DNA of 34,047 nt from Anaerolineae bacterium. GTDB taxonomy: Bacteria; Chloroflexota; Anaerolineae; Aggregatilineales; Phototrophicaceae. The stretch covers positions 1 through 34,047 of the forward strand of contig JAJDXR010000076.1 in assembly GCA_022823165.1 (NCBI GenBank), given 5' to 3'. Within the stretch, counting starts at the first letter, position 1. Each line of letters starts with the position of its first letter. Under the pieces are notes generated by a model, which saw nothing but the letters and a program-made list of their open reading frames with translations, did not search any database and was not told the origin of the DNA. Positions 1 through 6,896 of the stretch are shown here, one piece after another. A program made the translations under genes and the position numbers.

Positions 1-175
1 CGGCCCCTTCCCGCCATCTCTATGGCGAGCATCCGACGAGTCAGGGAGGGGGAGCCTCATTGGGCGGATTCCGTAGAAATCAAAAGCGTGACACATTGAT
101 TGACATTGATCTTGGTATAGATTCGGTACTTTTCCAGCTACTCTAACGTTAGATTTGCAGTATCGGACAAGCCTC

Positions 176-247
176 GTAGGGACGAACCTTGGTTCGCCCA
201 TTTATTGCCAAGGTGTTGGACGTGGGCGAGCCAAGGCTCGCCCCTGC
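176..247. repeat. Inverted pair of 26-bp palindromic elements
   Basis: Two copies of a short palindrome lie head to head: 176-201 (GTAGGGACGAACC then a complementary right arm) and 222-247 (same element on the other strand, outer edge CCCCTGC). About 20 bases separate them. Each has arms GGGGCGA/TCGCCC around a short variable centre, so each would fold as a stem-loop in DNA or RNA. The same 26-bp unit recurs about a dozen times in the window, and paired copies with 19-20 bp spacers also occur at 1799-1869 and 16664-16734. The organisation resembles REP/BIME elements. The pair lies just upstream of the promoter of the restriction-modification gene. Confidence 0.85.
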
Positions 248-252
248 AAGGC

Positions 253-280
253 TTGGTGGAAGGGCCAGCGGTGGTAAAAT
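253..280 (+). promoter_or_regulatory. Putative sigma70 promoter of the type IIL RM gene
   Basis: TTGGTG at 253-258, a 16-base spacer and TAAAAT at 275-280 preceded by TG (extended -10). The predicted transcript start is about 25 bases before the ATG at 313. The -35 abuts the palindromic element ending at 247. Seen by eye only. Confidence 0.45.
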
Positions 281-312
281 GCGTTGAGCAGCCATCAGCC
301 GGTCAGGATGCC

Positions 313-3291
313 ATGACGCCGCAAGAATTTGTCAACAAATGGGCCAACACCCACCTGGGCGAGAAGCAGAGCGCGCAGATGCACTTTCTTGATGTCTGCC
401 GGCTGGTCGGCGTCGACATGCCCGGCGGCGAGGGCAAAACCGACCAGGGTGAAACCTTCGTCTTCGAGCAGTCGCTGACCACCGCCGGCGGCCACGGTTT
501 CGCCGATGTCTACTACGAGAATCACTTCGGCGTCGAGTACAAATCGCCCGACAAATACAAAGACCTCAAGGCCGCCTACCAGCAATTGCAGCGCTGCCGC
601 GAAAACCTGAACAACCCGCCGCTGCTGGTCGTCACCGACATCAACCACTGGGAAATTCACAGCAACTTCCCCAACACCGAAAAGCGCGTCTACAAATTCA
701 GCTGCGCCGACATCGCCGCCAAGCCCGAAGTCATGAACTGGCTGCGCGACATGTTCCGCGCGCCCGACCGCCTGCACCCCGGCCGCGACACCGCCCAAGT
801 CACCAAAGAGGCCGCCGACGCCTTCCAGCTCATCGCCGACAATATGCGCGGCTGGGACGCCGAGCCCACGCGCATCGCCTATTTCCTGACCAAGCTCGTC
901 TTCTGCCTCTTCGCCGAGGACGTGGGCCTGCTGCCCACCGCCAGCAGCGGCAGCTCGCAAGGCATCTTCAGCCACATCGTCCAGGAATCGCGCGGCAAAT
1001 CCGCCGTCTTCAAGCAGTACGTAAAAAACCTCTTCGTGGCCATGAACGAAGGCGGCGAAATCCTCATGCGCGATATCCCCTACTTCAACGGCGCGCTCTT
1101 TAATGTCGTGACCGTCGAGGAACTCCAGCAAGAAGCGCTGGACGCGCTGGCGAAAGCGGCGGCGCTGAACTGGGCCTCCATCGAGCCATCCATCTTCGGC
1201 ACCCTCTTCGAGCGCAGCCTCGACCCCGGCAAACGCGCCCAGCTCGGCGCCCACTACACCTCCCGCGATGACATCCTGCTCATCATCGAACCGGTGCTGA
1301 TGCAGCCCCTGCGCTACGAATGGGACACCGTGCAGCTGGAAGCCGCGCCCATCCGGGGGCGCTACGAGGCGGCGCGCACCGGCAAGGCGAAGAGCGCGGC
1401 GCGAGGGCAGCTAGAGGCATTGCGCGAGCGCATCCTCAAGCGCGTCCGCGATACCACCGTTCTCGACCCGGCCTGCGGCAGCGGCAACTTTCTCTATGTC
1501 GCCCTGCAATCCCTGATGGACCTCGAGAAAGCCATCATCCAGCACCCGCTCTGGGCTGGCTTGCAAATGCCCGCGCGCGAAGTCCACCCGCGCCAGATGT
1601 ACGGCATCGAGAAAGACCCCATCGCCCACGCCCTGGCCAGCATCGTGGTCTGGATCGGCTACATCCAGTGGCGCATCAACAACGGCTACGGCCAGGAATT
1701 CGCCGAGCCGATCCTGGAAGAACTGGAAGACAATATAGTCTGCAAAGACGCGATTTTGCCGCCGGCGCAGCCCCCATCCCCCCCGACCGACGAAACCCGT
1801 AGGGGCGTGTCGCTGACACGCCCGCCTGACGGCGCGCTGGAAACGGGCGTTTCGGCAAAACGCCCCTACACAGATACCGCGCGCGGCGTCACCTGGCCCG
1901 CCGTCGATGTCATCATCGGCAACCCGCCATTTTTGGGTGGAAAGAGACAGAGACGCGAGCTGAGGGATGAATATATTGAGCGGTTGCGAATGCATTTCCC
2001 TCATATACATGGCGAGGCGGATCTGTCAACTTATTGGTTTGATGTGGCCAACAAACATATTTTGAACGGCAAAGCGAAACGGGCTGGGCTTTTAAGTACA
2101 AACAGTATTAGAGCAATCCGCAGCCGCCCGGCGCTAAGTCGAATTAAAGAGACTGGCGGCATCTTTATGGCTTGGTCAGACCGCGCGTGGATTCTGGATG
2201 GAGCAGCTGTCCGTGTCTCGATGATCGGATTTGACGATGGCAGTGAGTCTAAAATCACTCTAAACGGCGAAGTTGTCGATGAGATTCATCCGGACCTAAC
2301 TGGAACTGAATACATTTCAGCTGCGCGCCGCTTGAAAGAAAATAGAAATATCTCCTATATGGGTCTATCGCCAACGGGAAACTTCTCCATCGACGACAAT
2401 CTCGCGCAATATATGCTGGCAGCTGACAAGAATAATGCGAAAGCGCTAAAACGCTACATAAGCGGAACTGACATTACGACACGAGATCGCGCCAATTGGA
2501 TAATAGACTTTACTGGATTTGAATTGCCTCAAATCGCGCAGTATGAATTGCCGCTGCGATATTTGCTAGATCACGTCAAACCTTACCGTGACAAGCATCG
2601 CAACAAAAAACTACGAAAATACTGGTGGCAATTCGAGGCAACTCGATCCGGCATGCTAAATGCTTTAGATTCGGTAAGCCGTCAATTGATGACATCACTT
2701 ACGGCAAAGCACCGATTCTTCGTCTGGTATCCAAGCGAGGCTCGCGCCGCTAACACAGTGGTCTCAATCGCTAGAGATGACGATTATATGTTCGGTATGC
2801 TGCATTCAAAGGTACACATTTTATGGGCATTGCGGAAGGGAGCAACGTTAGAAGATCGTCCGCGCTACAACAACTCTACCACCTTCGAGACCTTCCCCTT
2901 CCCCTGGTCGCCCGGGCGCGAAGACGAAAGCGACCCCGCCCACGTCCGCATCAGCGCCGCCGCCAAACAGCTGCACGAAGAGCGCCATGCCTGGCTAAAC
3001 CCCCACCCCGCAGAAAACGACGGTAGGGGCGAGCCATTGGGTCGCCCGCGCCTCAAAGACCGCACCCTCACCAACCTCTACAACGCCCTGCAAGTTTGGC
3101 GCGGGCTGGACGATATGCGCGTCAAACCCGCCGCCGCCGACTTCGCGCCGCGCCTGGACATGCTGCACCGCGAGCTGGACGAAGCCGTCTGCGATGCCTA
3201 CGGCTGGGATTATGCTGTGTTGGATGACGAGGAAGAGATTCTGCGCCGCCTGCTGGAGCTGAATCTGGCGCGGGCGGGTCAGCCGGATTGA
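313..3291 (+). CDS. MmeI-like type IIL restriction-modification enzyme (992 aa)
   Basis: A single polypeptide predicted to carry DNA cleavage, adenine methylation and target recognition. The N-terminus has D65-x9-E75-x-K77, the spacing of the MmeI-type nuclease motif. SAM motif I DPACGSGNF lies near residue 385 and catalytic NPPF at about 537, in the gamma-class N6-adenine order. A target-recognition region follows, and the conserved RYNNSTTFETFPFPW block marks its end near residue 850. MmeI is about 920 aa; the surplus here lies partly in loops containing translated palindromic repeats (residues about 496-519 and 904-912). The start is the ATG at 313, because MTPQEFVNKW is the usual family N-terminus and the upstream in-frame extension runs through a repeat. 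Bases 1930-2860 are visibly AT-richer than the flanks (42% GC in 2341-2400 against 70% in 781-840, counted by hand), suggesting an exchanged specificity domain. No separate methylase or endonuclease adjoins it. Confidence 0.9.
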   Translation: MTPQEFVNKWANTHLGEKQSAQMHFLDVCRLVGVDMPGGEGKTDQGETFVFEQSLTTAGGHGFADVYYENHFGVEYKSPDKYKDLKAAYQQLQRCRENLNNPPLLVVTDINHWEIHSNFPNTEKRVYKFSCADIAAKPEVMNWLRDMFRAPDRLHPGRDTAQVTKEAADAFQLIADNMRGWDAEPTRIAYFLTKLVFCLFAEDVGLLPTASSGSSQGIFSHIVQESRGKSAVFKQYVKNLFVAMNEGGEILMRDIPYFNGALFNVVTVEELQQEALDALAKAAALNWASIEPSIFGTLFERSLDPGKRAQLGAHYTSRDDILLIIEPVLMQPLRYEWDTVQLEAAPIRGRYEAARTGKAKSAARGQLEALRERILKRVRDTTVLDPACGSGNFLYVALQSLMDLEKAIIQHPLWAGLQMPAREVHPRQMYGIEKDPIAHALASIVVWIGYIQWRINNGYGQEFAEPILEELEDNIVCKDAILPPAQPPSPPTDETRRGVSLTRPPDGALETGVSAKRPYTDTARGVTWPAVDVIIGNPPFLGGKRQRRELRDEYIERLRMHFPHIHGEADLSTYWFDVANKHILNGKAKRAGLLSTNSIRAIRSRPALSRIKETGGIFMAWSDRAWILDGAAVRVSMIGFDDGSESKITLNGEVVDEIHPDLTGTEYISAARRLKENRNISYMGLSPTGNFSIDDNLAQYMLAADKNNAKALKRYISGTDITTRDRANWIIDFTGFELPQIAQYELPLRYLLDHVKPYRDKHRNKKLRKYWWQFEATRSGMLNALDSVSRQLMTSLTAKHRFFVWYPSEARAANTVVSIARDDDYMFGMLHSKVHILWALRKGATLEDRPRYNNSTTFETFPFPWSPGREDESDPAHVRISAAAKQLHEERHAWLNPHPAENDGRGEPLGRPRLKDRTLTNLYNALQVWRGLDDMRVKPAAADFAPRLDMLHRELDEAVCDAYGWDYAVLDDEEEILRRLLELNLARAGQPD
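1799..1869. repeat. Inverted pair of 26-bp palindromes inside the RM gene
   Basis: Copies at 1799-1824 (forward) and 1844-1869 (reverse) with a 19-base spacer lie within the reading frame of the type IIL enzyme. They are translated as RRGVSLTRP and VSAKRPY, between the conserved segments NIVCKDAIL and WPAVDVIIGNPPF. Relatives of this family normally have a short variable loop there, so the insert sits in a tolerant surface position just before the catalytic NPPF motif. The reading frame remains open. The centre sequences differ from those of other copies (GTGTCGCTGACAC, GTTTCGGCAAAAC), but the arms are kept. Confidence 0.85.
3023..3048. repeat. 26-bp palindromic element inside the RM gene
   Basis: A single forward copy (GTAGGGGCGAGCC, then a GGGTCGCCCG right arm) within the 3' part of the type IIL gene. 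It is translated in frame as GRGEPLGRPR, between WLNPHPAEND and the conserved LKDRTLTNLYN block. This is again a variable inter-motif loop. Confidence 0.85.
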
Positions 3292-3557
3292 GCGCCCTGA
3301 GACGGCTTTTCGTAGGTGAGATCCAGGTGATCGGCAATGGCTAATAAAATGGCGCGATTTTCCAATACAACCTGGTCAAGCTGATCCAACCGGGCTTCGA
3401 CAACATCCAGCCGGGCACGATTGTCGCTGACGATTTCCCGCACTTCGTCCAGCGTATGGGCGATGCCTGCGAAGCGATCTACGAGCGCTCTCTGCGTCGT
3501 GCGCAGCGTCTCAATTTCTTGTTCCGCGCGTTTCATGCGTAGCTCTGCGAGTTCCAC
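3279..3557 (-). CDS. Small coiled-coil protein, divergent family member
   Basis: A protein of about 92 aa of unknown function, almost entirely predicted helix with heptad-like repeats (EIETLR, ARLDVVEARLDQLDQVV). It ends HLDLTYEKPSQG, which matches the C-terminal signature HLDVPYxKPxGF of the small proteins at 3646-3969, 29069-29305 and 29342-29557. I chose the GTG at 3557 because a TCCTCC complement (Shine-Dalgarno GGAGGA) lies at 3566-3571 with eight bases spacing. An internal ATG at 3536 is the alternative. The stop overlaps the 3' end of the type IIL RM gene on the other strand by 13 bases, so the two are convergent. It is probably cotranscribed with the gene at 3646-3969, 88 bases upstream. 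Confidence 0.6.
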   Translation of the reverse strand: MELAELRMKRAEQEIETLRTTQRALVDRFAGIAHTLDEVREIVSDNRARLDVVEARLDQLDQVVLENRAILLAIADHLDLTYEKPSQGAQSG

Positions 3558-3645
3558 CTGGGCGCTCCTCCGAGTTCTGTAATCTGATGTTATTACGCCA
3601 TGTAAGCCGGGCGGCGGCTCAATGTCAATCGGCGCCGGATGGCGC

Positions 3646-3969
3646 TCACTCCTTGACGAAGCCGGCCGGCGGCTTGGGCGGCACGTCCAGGTGCGCCATG
3701 AGCCGGTCCAGCTTGCTTTCAATGGAGTCCAGGCGCTGCTCCACGCGATCCAGGCGCTGCTGGTTCGCCAGGATTAGCTCCCGGTTTTCCATGACCACCG
3801 CTTCCAAGCGATCCAGCCGCTCGCCATTCTTGCTGACCGCTTCCGTCAAGCCCAGCACTGCGGATTCGTAGCCATCCATGCGGTCCATCAGGGTATGCAC
3901 GGCACTGCGCATGCCGCTGTATTCATGCTGTATCAATTCCAGGCGAATATCCTGTGTCGCTGTCACCAT
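3646..3969 (-). CDS. Small coiled-coil protein of the HLDVPY family (107 aa)
   Basis: Function unknown. The N-terminus reads MVTATQDIRLE, the middle AVLGLTEAV, then a long heptad region (ENRELILANQQRLDRVEQ) and the tail HLDVPPKPPAGFVKE. The N-terminal TxDIR, the central LGLTExV and the C-terminal HLDVP signature are shared with the two proteins at 29069-29305 and 29342-29557, beside the other RM locus. This copy is longer because the heptad region is expanded. It has a strong Shine-Dalgarno (CTCCTT complement at 3978-3983) and a good promoter upstream. No signal peptide or membrane segment is visible, so it is likely cytoplasmic and oligomeric. It is not a helix-turn-helix controller protein of the kind often found with RM systems. 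Confidence 0.75.
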   Translation of the reverse strand: MVTATQDIRLELIQHEYSGMRSAVHTLMDRMDGYESAVLGLTEAVSKNGERLDRLEAVVMENRELILANQQRLDRVEQRLDSIESKLDRLMAHLDVPPKPPAGFVKE

Positions 3970-3995
3970 GCGCGTCTCTCCTTTGCGCTGCTCGC

Positions 3996-4024
3996 AGTAT
4001 AATCACATTCGATTATGCTGTCAA
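3996..4024 (-). promoter_or_regulatory. Sigma70 promoter of the coiled-coil gene pair
   Basis: Read on the minus strand: TTGACA (4019-4024), 17 bases, TATACT (3996-4001). Spacing is ideal, and the predicted transcript begins about 20 bases before the ATG at 3969. This is one of the best promoter matches in the window. Confidence 0.7.
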
Positions 4025-4033
4025 AATATCGCT

Positions 4034-4169
4034 GCGCTGGGAATGGTGATTCCGCGGAGACTCGGAAGTAAGGCCAAGACCGTGAGTCTGCTGACGACCC
4101 ATCGGGTCGCCCCTACGACTCTCGACGTGAAGGGAATAGTATCCGCGACGTTCACCACTCCCCCGCGCT
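4034..4169. repeat. Long dispersed repeat, copy 1 (inverted relative to copy at 20442)
   Basis: On the reverse strand this stretch matches 20442-20660 along two blocks: GGGAGTGGTGAA through TTCACGTCGAGAGT into a 26-bp palindrome (4091-4116), and then ACTTCCGAGTCTCCGCGG. The blocks are separated by about 10 bases here and by roughly 90-100 bases in the other copy. I estimate about 85% identity over the first block by eye. It fills most of the 345-base gap between the coiled-coil genes and mscL. No confident gene is in it. Confidence 0.8.
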
Positions 4170-4209
4170 GCCCGCGTCGCCACTGTGACCATATCCCTTT
4201 GCGCTCTTC

Positions 4210-4260
4210 ATGTCTTTGTGTCTTTGTGTTGAAAAGTCTCTGCGCCTCTGTGCCTCTGTG
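4210..4260. repeat. Degenerate heptamer repeat (CTCTGTG/CTTTGTG)
   Basis: Tandem seven-base units such as TCTTTGTG, CTCTGCG, CCTCTGTG run through this stretch just upstream of mscL. Related short arrays occur at 29650-29670 and 31337-31360. They resemble the short tandemly repeated heptamers known from cyanobacterial genomes. Role unknown. Confidence 0.6.
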
Positions 4261-4314
4261 GCAAAATGCCGCCCCTGCTAAAATGAAACCGTCCGCAATT
4301 CCAGGAGGCAAACC

Positions 4315-4803
4315 ATGAGCGGCATAATCGAAGAATTCAAAAAGTTCATCATGCGAGGCAATGTCGTCGACCTCGCCGTCGGCATCATCATCGGCACCGC
4401 CTTCAAGGGCATCACCACCTCGCTGGTCAAAGATGTCGTCACGCCGCCCATCGGCCAGCTCACCGGCGGGCTCGATTTTTCCCACTGGGTCATCCCCCTC
4501 GATTGGCTGAACTTTGGCCGCGAAACCGCCGAAGTCGCCACCATCAACATCGGCAACTTCGTCAATGTCGTCATCGACTTCGCCATCACCGCCATCGCCA
4601 TCTTCCTGCTGATCAAGGTAGTCAACAAGCTCGACGAAGCGGTTGATGACATCGGCGATATGCTCGACGGCGAGGAAGAAGAAGTCGCGGTCAAGCCTGA
4701 ACCTGAACCGGAACCGGAGCCAGAACCAGAACCCGAACCAACCACGGACGAGAAAATCCTGGAAGTCCTTGAGCGCATATCAGCGCAGTTGGACAAGGCA
4801 TGA
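4315..4803 (+). CDS. mscL: Large-conductance mechanosensitive channel MscL (162 aa)
   Basis: Inner-membrane emergency valve opened by membrane tension during hypo-osmotic shock; it works as a homopentamer. The start MSGIIEEFKKFIMRGNVVDLAVG is the classical MscL N-terminus and first transmembrane helix with the glycine-rich pore lining. Residues about 83-102 (VIDFAITAIAIFLLIKVV) form the second helix. The C-terminal amphipathic helix (KILEVLERISAQL) is present. Between helix two and the C-terminal helix there is an acidic stretch (DGEEEEVAV) followed by P(EP)7 encoded at 4696-4740, making the protein longer than the usual 130-150 aa. A Shine-Dalgarno AGGAGG lies about seven bases before the ATG. 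Repeats fill the upstream region, so the promoter is uncertain. Confidence 0.96.
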   Translation: MSGIIEEFKKFIMRGNVVDLAVGIIIGTAFKGITTSLVKDVVTPPIGQLTGGLDFSHWVIPLDWLNFGRETAEVATINIGNFVNVVIDFAITAIAIFLLIKVVNKLDEAVDDIGDMLDGEEEEVAVKPEPEPEPEPEPEPEPTTDEKILEVLERISAQLDKA

Positions 4804-4818
4804 CGGGCCTGCTATAGT
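4789..4818 (+). promoter_or_regulatory. Putative promoter of the flavin reductase-like gene
   Basis: TTGGAC at 4789-4794, 18 bases, TATAGT at 4813-4818. The -35 lies in the end of mscL. The ATG follows at 4859 with AGGAG about ten bases before it. Confidence 0.5.
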
Positions 4819-4858
4819 CAAACGCAATCGGACCCCTTGGATACAGGAGTGACGCAGC

Positions 4859-5350
4859 ATGTCAGACGACACCATCAGCAACGCCCTCAAGATGATGCCC
4901 TACGGTTTTTACACCTTCACCACCAAAAGCGATGACGACGCCAATATCATGGTCGTCAACTGGGTCTCGCAGATGTCTTTTACGCCGCGCCTGATCGCCG
5001 TCGGCATCCAGAAGTCCTGCTACTCGCACGGTCTAGTTTCGGGCGGCGGCGTATTCGGCTTGAATATCTTCTTGCAGTCTGACGAAGAAGCCCTCAAGCC
5101 CGCCCTAGGCGGACGCGCCAAACGGCCCGACAAGATGAAAGAAGCCGACTACAGGCCCGCGCCCCAAACCGGCGTACCCGTGATGGCCGGCGCAGCCGCC
5201 TACATCGAATGCAAAGTGACGCAGATTGTCGATGTCGGCGGCGATCACGATATCGTGGTTGGCGAAGCTATCAACGCCGCGGTGCTCAAGGAAGGCGGCC
5301 CGCCCGATGTCCTCTCGCTGACCGAGATGGGCTGGAGCTACGCCGGCTGA
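4859..5350 (+). CDS. Flavin reductase-like (FMN-binding split barrel) protein
   Basis: A 163-aa protein of the flavin reductase-like domain family, which binds FMN and often reduces free flavin or acts as a diflavin/oxidoreductase partner. The N-terminal GFYTFTTKSDDDANIMVVNWVSQMSFTP region and the following LIAVGIQKSCYSHGLV match the split-barrel pattern, as does FGLNIFL. The substrate cannot be deduced. It appears to be a single transcription unit, convergent with the glycosyltransferase downstream. AGGAG precedes the ATG. Confidence 0.8.
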   Translation: MSDDTISNALKMMPYGFYTFTTKSDDDANIMVVNWVSQMSFTPRLIAVGIQKSCYSHGLVSGGGVFGLNIFLQSDEEALKPALGGRAKRPDKMKEADYRPAPQTGVPVMAGAAAYIECKVTQIVDVGGDHDIVVGEAINAAVLKEGGPPDVLSLTEMGWSYAG

Positions 5351-5372
5351 CAAGCCCGCGACAATGTTGTCT

Positions 5373-5398
5373 GTAGGGGCGGCCCGGTGGGTTGTCCT
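5373..5398. repeat. 26-bp palindromic element with decayed right arm
   Basis: The left arm GTAGGGGCGGCCC is intact. The right arm reads GGGTTGTCCTC instead of GGGTCGCCC, so pairing is partly lost. It sits exactly in the convergent gap between the flavin reductase-like gene and the glycosyltransferase, where it could act as a bidirectional terminator stem. Confidence 0.7.
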
Positions 5399-5402
5399 CG
5401 AA

Positions 5403-6473
5403 CTACCCGTGCGGCAACTCGCCCGTCCGCAGCACCGCCAGCAGCCGCTTGACCAGCGCCGGCAAACTGTGTTCGCGCCGCACATTCGATCGCAGTACAG
5501 CGCCAATGGCCGCGCGCTCAGCCGCTGACAGCGCCAGTAAACGCGCCAGCCGCTCACGCAGGCCAGCGACATCGTCCGGCCCCGCCACCAGCAGCAGCTC
5601 GGCGTACTCGCCCAGCAGCGGCGCGAAAGCTGGATTGCAAACCACCGTCGGCACACCGCAGGCCATGCTCTCCAGCGCCGCCTTGTCAAACAGCCCGGCC
5701 GGGCTCATGTTCACCGCCACGGTCGCCCGCCGATACCAGCCTACGATTTCGGCGGCTGGCGCGTCGCCGACCAGTCGAAAGCGCTCCTCAGCGCCCAGCT
5801 GCCGGATCAGCGCGCGCAGCTCCCGCTCATACGCCGGGGGCGAGCCCGGCTGCGCCCCGCCGATCAGCGCCAGCCGCGCCTCGGTCTCGGCAACAGCCGC
5901 TATCGAGGTCGCTTGATGCTTGATCGCCGCCAGCCGCGCCACCTGCAGCACCAGGGGAGCCGCGTCCTCAGCCGCAACCTGTTCGTCCGTGGGCGCGTAG
6001 AAGTCGCAGTCGATGCCGTGCCCGATGACGCGCAGTTTGCCTGTGCGGTACGGGAAGCTGGTCTCGTCCGCGCTGACCGCCCGCCGCGACATCGCCAGCC
6101 CCAGCCGCAGCTGCGCCGAGCGCGCCCGATGCGTATACCAAAGCGCCGTCGGGATGCCTCGCGCGCTCAGCAGCGGACCAGCCAAACCGGCGAACAAGGG
6201 CATCATGTGGGCGAAGCAGGCATCGTAGCGCCGCTCGCGCAGCAGCCGAAGCAGAAGCCGGTAGAAGCGAGCCAGGCGCAGTGGCTTGTTCAGACCGCGC
6301 TCGCGCCCGGCCGAGTAAACGCGGACATTCGGCGGCAGCTGATGCGTCCCGCGGTACATAGTGATGACATCGACGAACTCGCAGCGCGCGGCCAACTCGC
6401 GTATCCAGCCGCAGGCGAAGCCGAGCACGGGGTCGCTGTCGTCGATCACGAGGTTAAACAGGAGGAGACGCAA
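5403..6473 (-). CDS. Glycosyltransferase, GT4/GT1-like family (356 aa)
   Basis: A predicted retaining GT-B glycosyltransferase that moves a sugar from a nucleotide donor to a lipid, glycan or small-molecule acceptor. The N-terminal domain runs from MRLLLFNLVIDDSDPVLGFA to HRARS. The C-terminal donor-binding domain contains LVLQVARLAAIKH, ALIGGAQPG, FRLVGDAPAAEIVGWYRRA and the family signature DKAALESMACGVPTVV, whose Glu contacts the donor sugar. Its ATG lies eight bases after the pterin dehydratase stop, so the two form an operon, though no functional link is obvious. The donor and acceptor are unknown. Confidence 0.88.
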   Translation of the reverse strand: MRLLLFNLVIDDSDPVLGFACGWIRELAARCEFVDVITMYRGTHQLPPNVRVYSAGRERGLNKPLRLARFYRLLLRLLRERRYDACFAHMMPLFAGLAGPLLSARGIPTALWYTHRARSAQLRLGLAMSRRAVSADETSFPYRTGKLRVIGHGIDCDFYAPTDEQVAAEDAAPLVLQVARLAAIKHQATSIAAVAETEARLALIGGAQPGSPPAYERELRALIRQLGAEERFRLVGDAPAAEIVGWYRRATVAVNMSPAGLFDKAALESMACGVPTVVCNPAFAPLLGEYAELLLVAGPDDVAGLRERLARLLALSAAERAAIGAVLRSNVRREHSLPALVKRLLAVLRTGELPHG

Positions 6474-6481
6474 CGGGCTGG

Positions 6482-6775
6482 CTACTTCGGATAACCCAGC
6501 GCATCCACCGCCGCAGCCGCCGCTACATCCTTCGCCGACAGCTGGTTGCCGGCATCATGCGTGGTAAATGACACGGTCACGCGCCGCCAGCCGATCGTCA
6601 TATCTGGATGATGATCCAAGCCCTCGGCGACAACGCCAACGCTCGCCGCGAAAGCGACTCCCGCCAGATAGCTGTCGAAATTGAACTCCTTGACCAGCGC
6701 ATCGCCGTCCCGTGACCAGCCGTTCAGGTTGGCGAGACTGGCATTGATTTCAGCATCGCTCAGCGCATTAGCCAT
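6482..6775 (-). CDS. phhB: Pterin-4a-carbinolamine dehydratase (97 aa)
   Basis: Dehydrates 4a-hydroxytetrahydropterin during cofactor recycling, or has a related pterin/molybdopterin role in organisms without aromatic amino acid hydroxylase. The EGLDHHPDMTIGWRRVTVSFTTHDAG core contains the active-site HHP motif, and the length is typical. No phenylalanine hydroxylase is in the window, so the physiological role is uncertain. First gene of a two-gene operon with the glycosyltransferase. Confidence 0.9.
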   Translation of the reverse strand: MANALSDAEINASLANLNGWSRDGDALVKEFNFDSYLAGVAFAASVGVVAEGLDHHPDMTIGWRRVTVSFTTHDAGNQLSAKDVAAAAAVDALGYPK

Positions 6776-6810
6776 GATTGCCCACTCCCAATACTTTGCG
6801 CGTCTCGCCT

Positions 6811-6841
6811 ATTATAACAGCGTCGGGCGCGAGCTTGTCAG
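6811..6841 (-). promoter_or_regulatory. Putative promoter of the phhB-glycosyltransferase operon
   Basis: On the minus strand: CTGACA (6836-6841), 19 bases, TATAAT (6811-6816), about 36 bases before the phhB ATG. The -10 is perfect; the -35 spacing is slightly long. The -35 overlaps that of the divergent tmk promoter. Confidence 0.5.
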
Positions 6842-6863
6842 TCCGGCTGCTAGCGGTTATGCT
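6835..6863 (+). promoter_or_regulatory. Putative promoter of the thymidylate kinase gene
   Basis: TTGTCA (6835-6840), 17 bases, TATGCT (6858-6863), ending 33 bases before the ATG. It shares its -35 bases with the divergent minus-strand promoter, so polymerase could probably occupy only one at a time. Confidence 0.5.
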
Positions 6864-6896
6864 TTCGGTCTATATTCATCAGAACAACGGCATCTC

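Noticed and set aside
205..312. Upstream extension of the type IIL enzyme
   Set aside because: It is translated from a palindromic repeat and the promoter region; the family N-terminus begins at MTPQEF (313).
4021..4318. Protein-coding gene upstream of mscL on the plus strand
   Set aside because: The frame crosses a dispersed repeat and a heptamer array and runs into the mscL ribosome site; at most its first part may be an element-encoded peptide.
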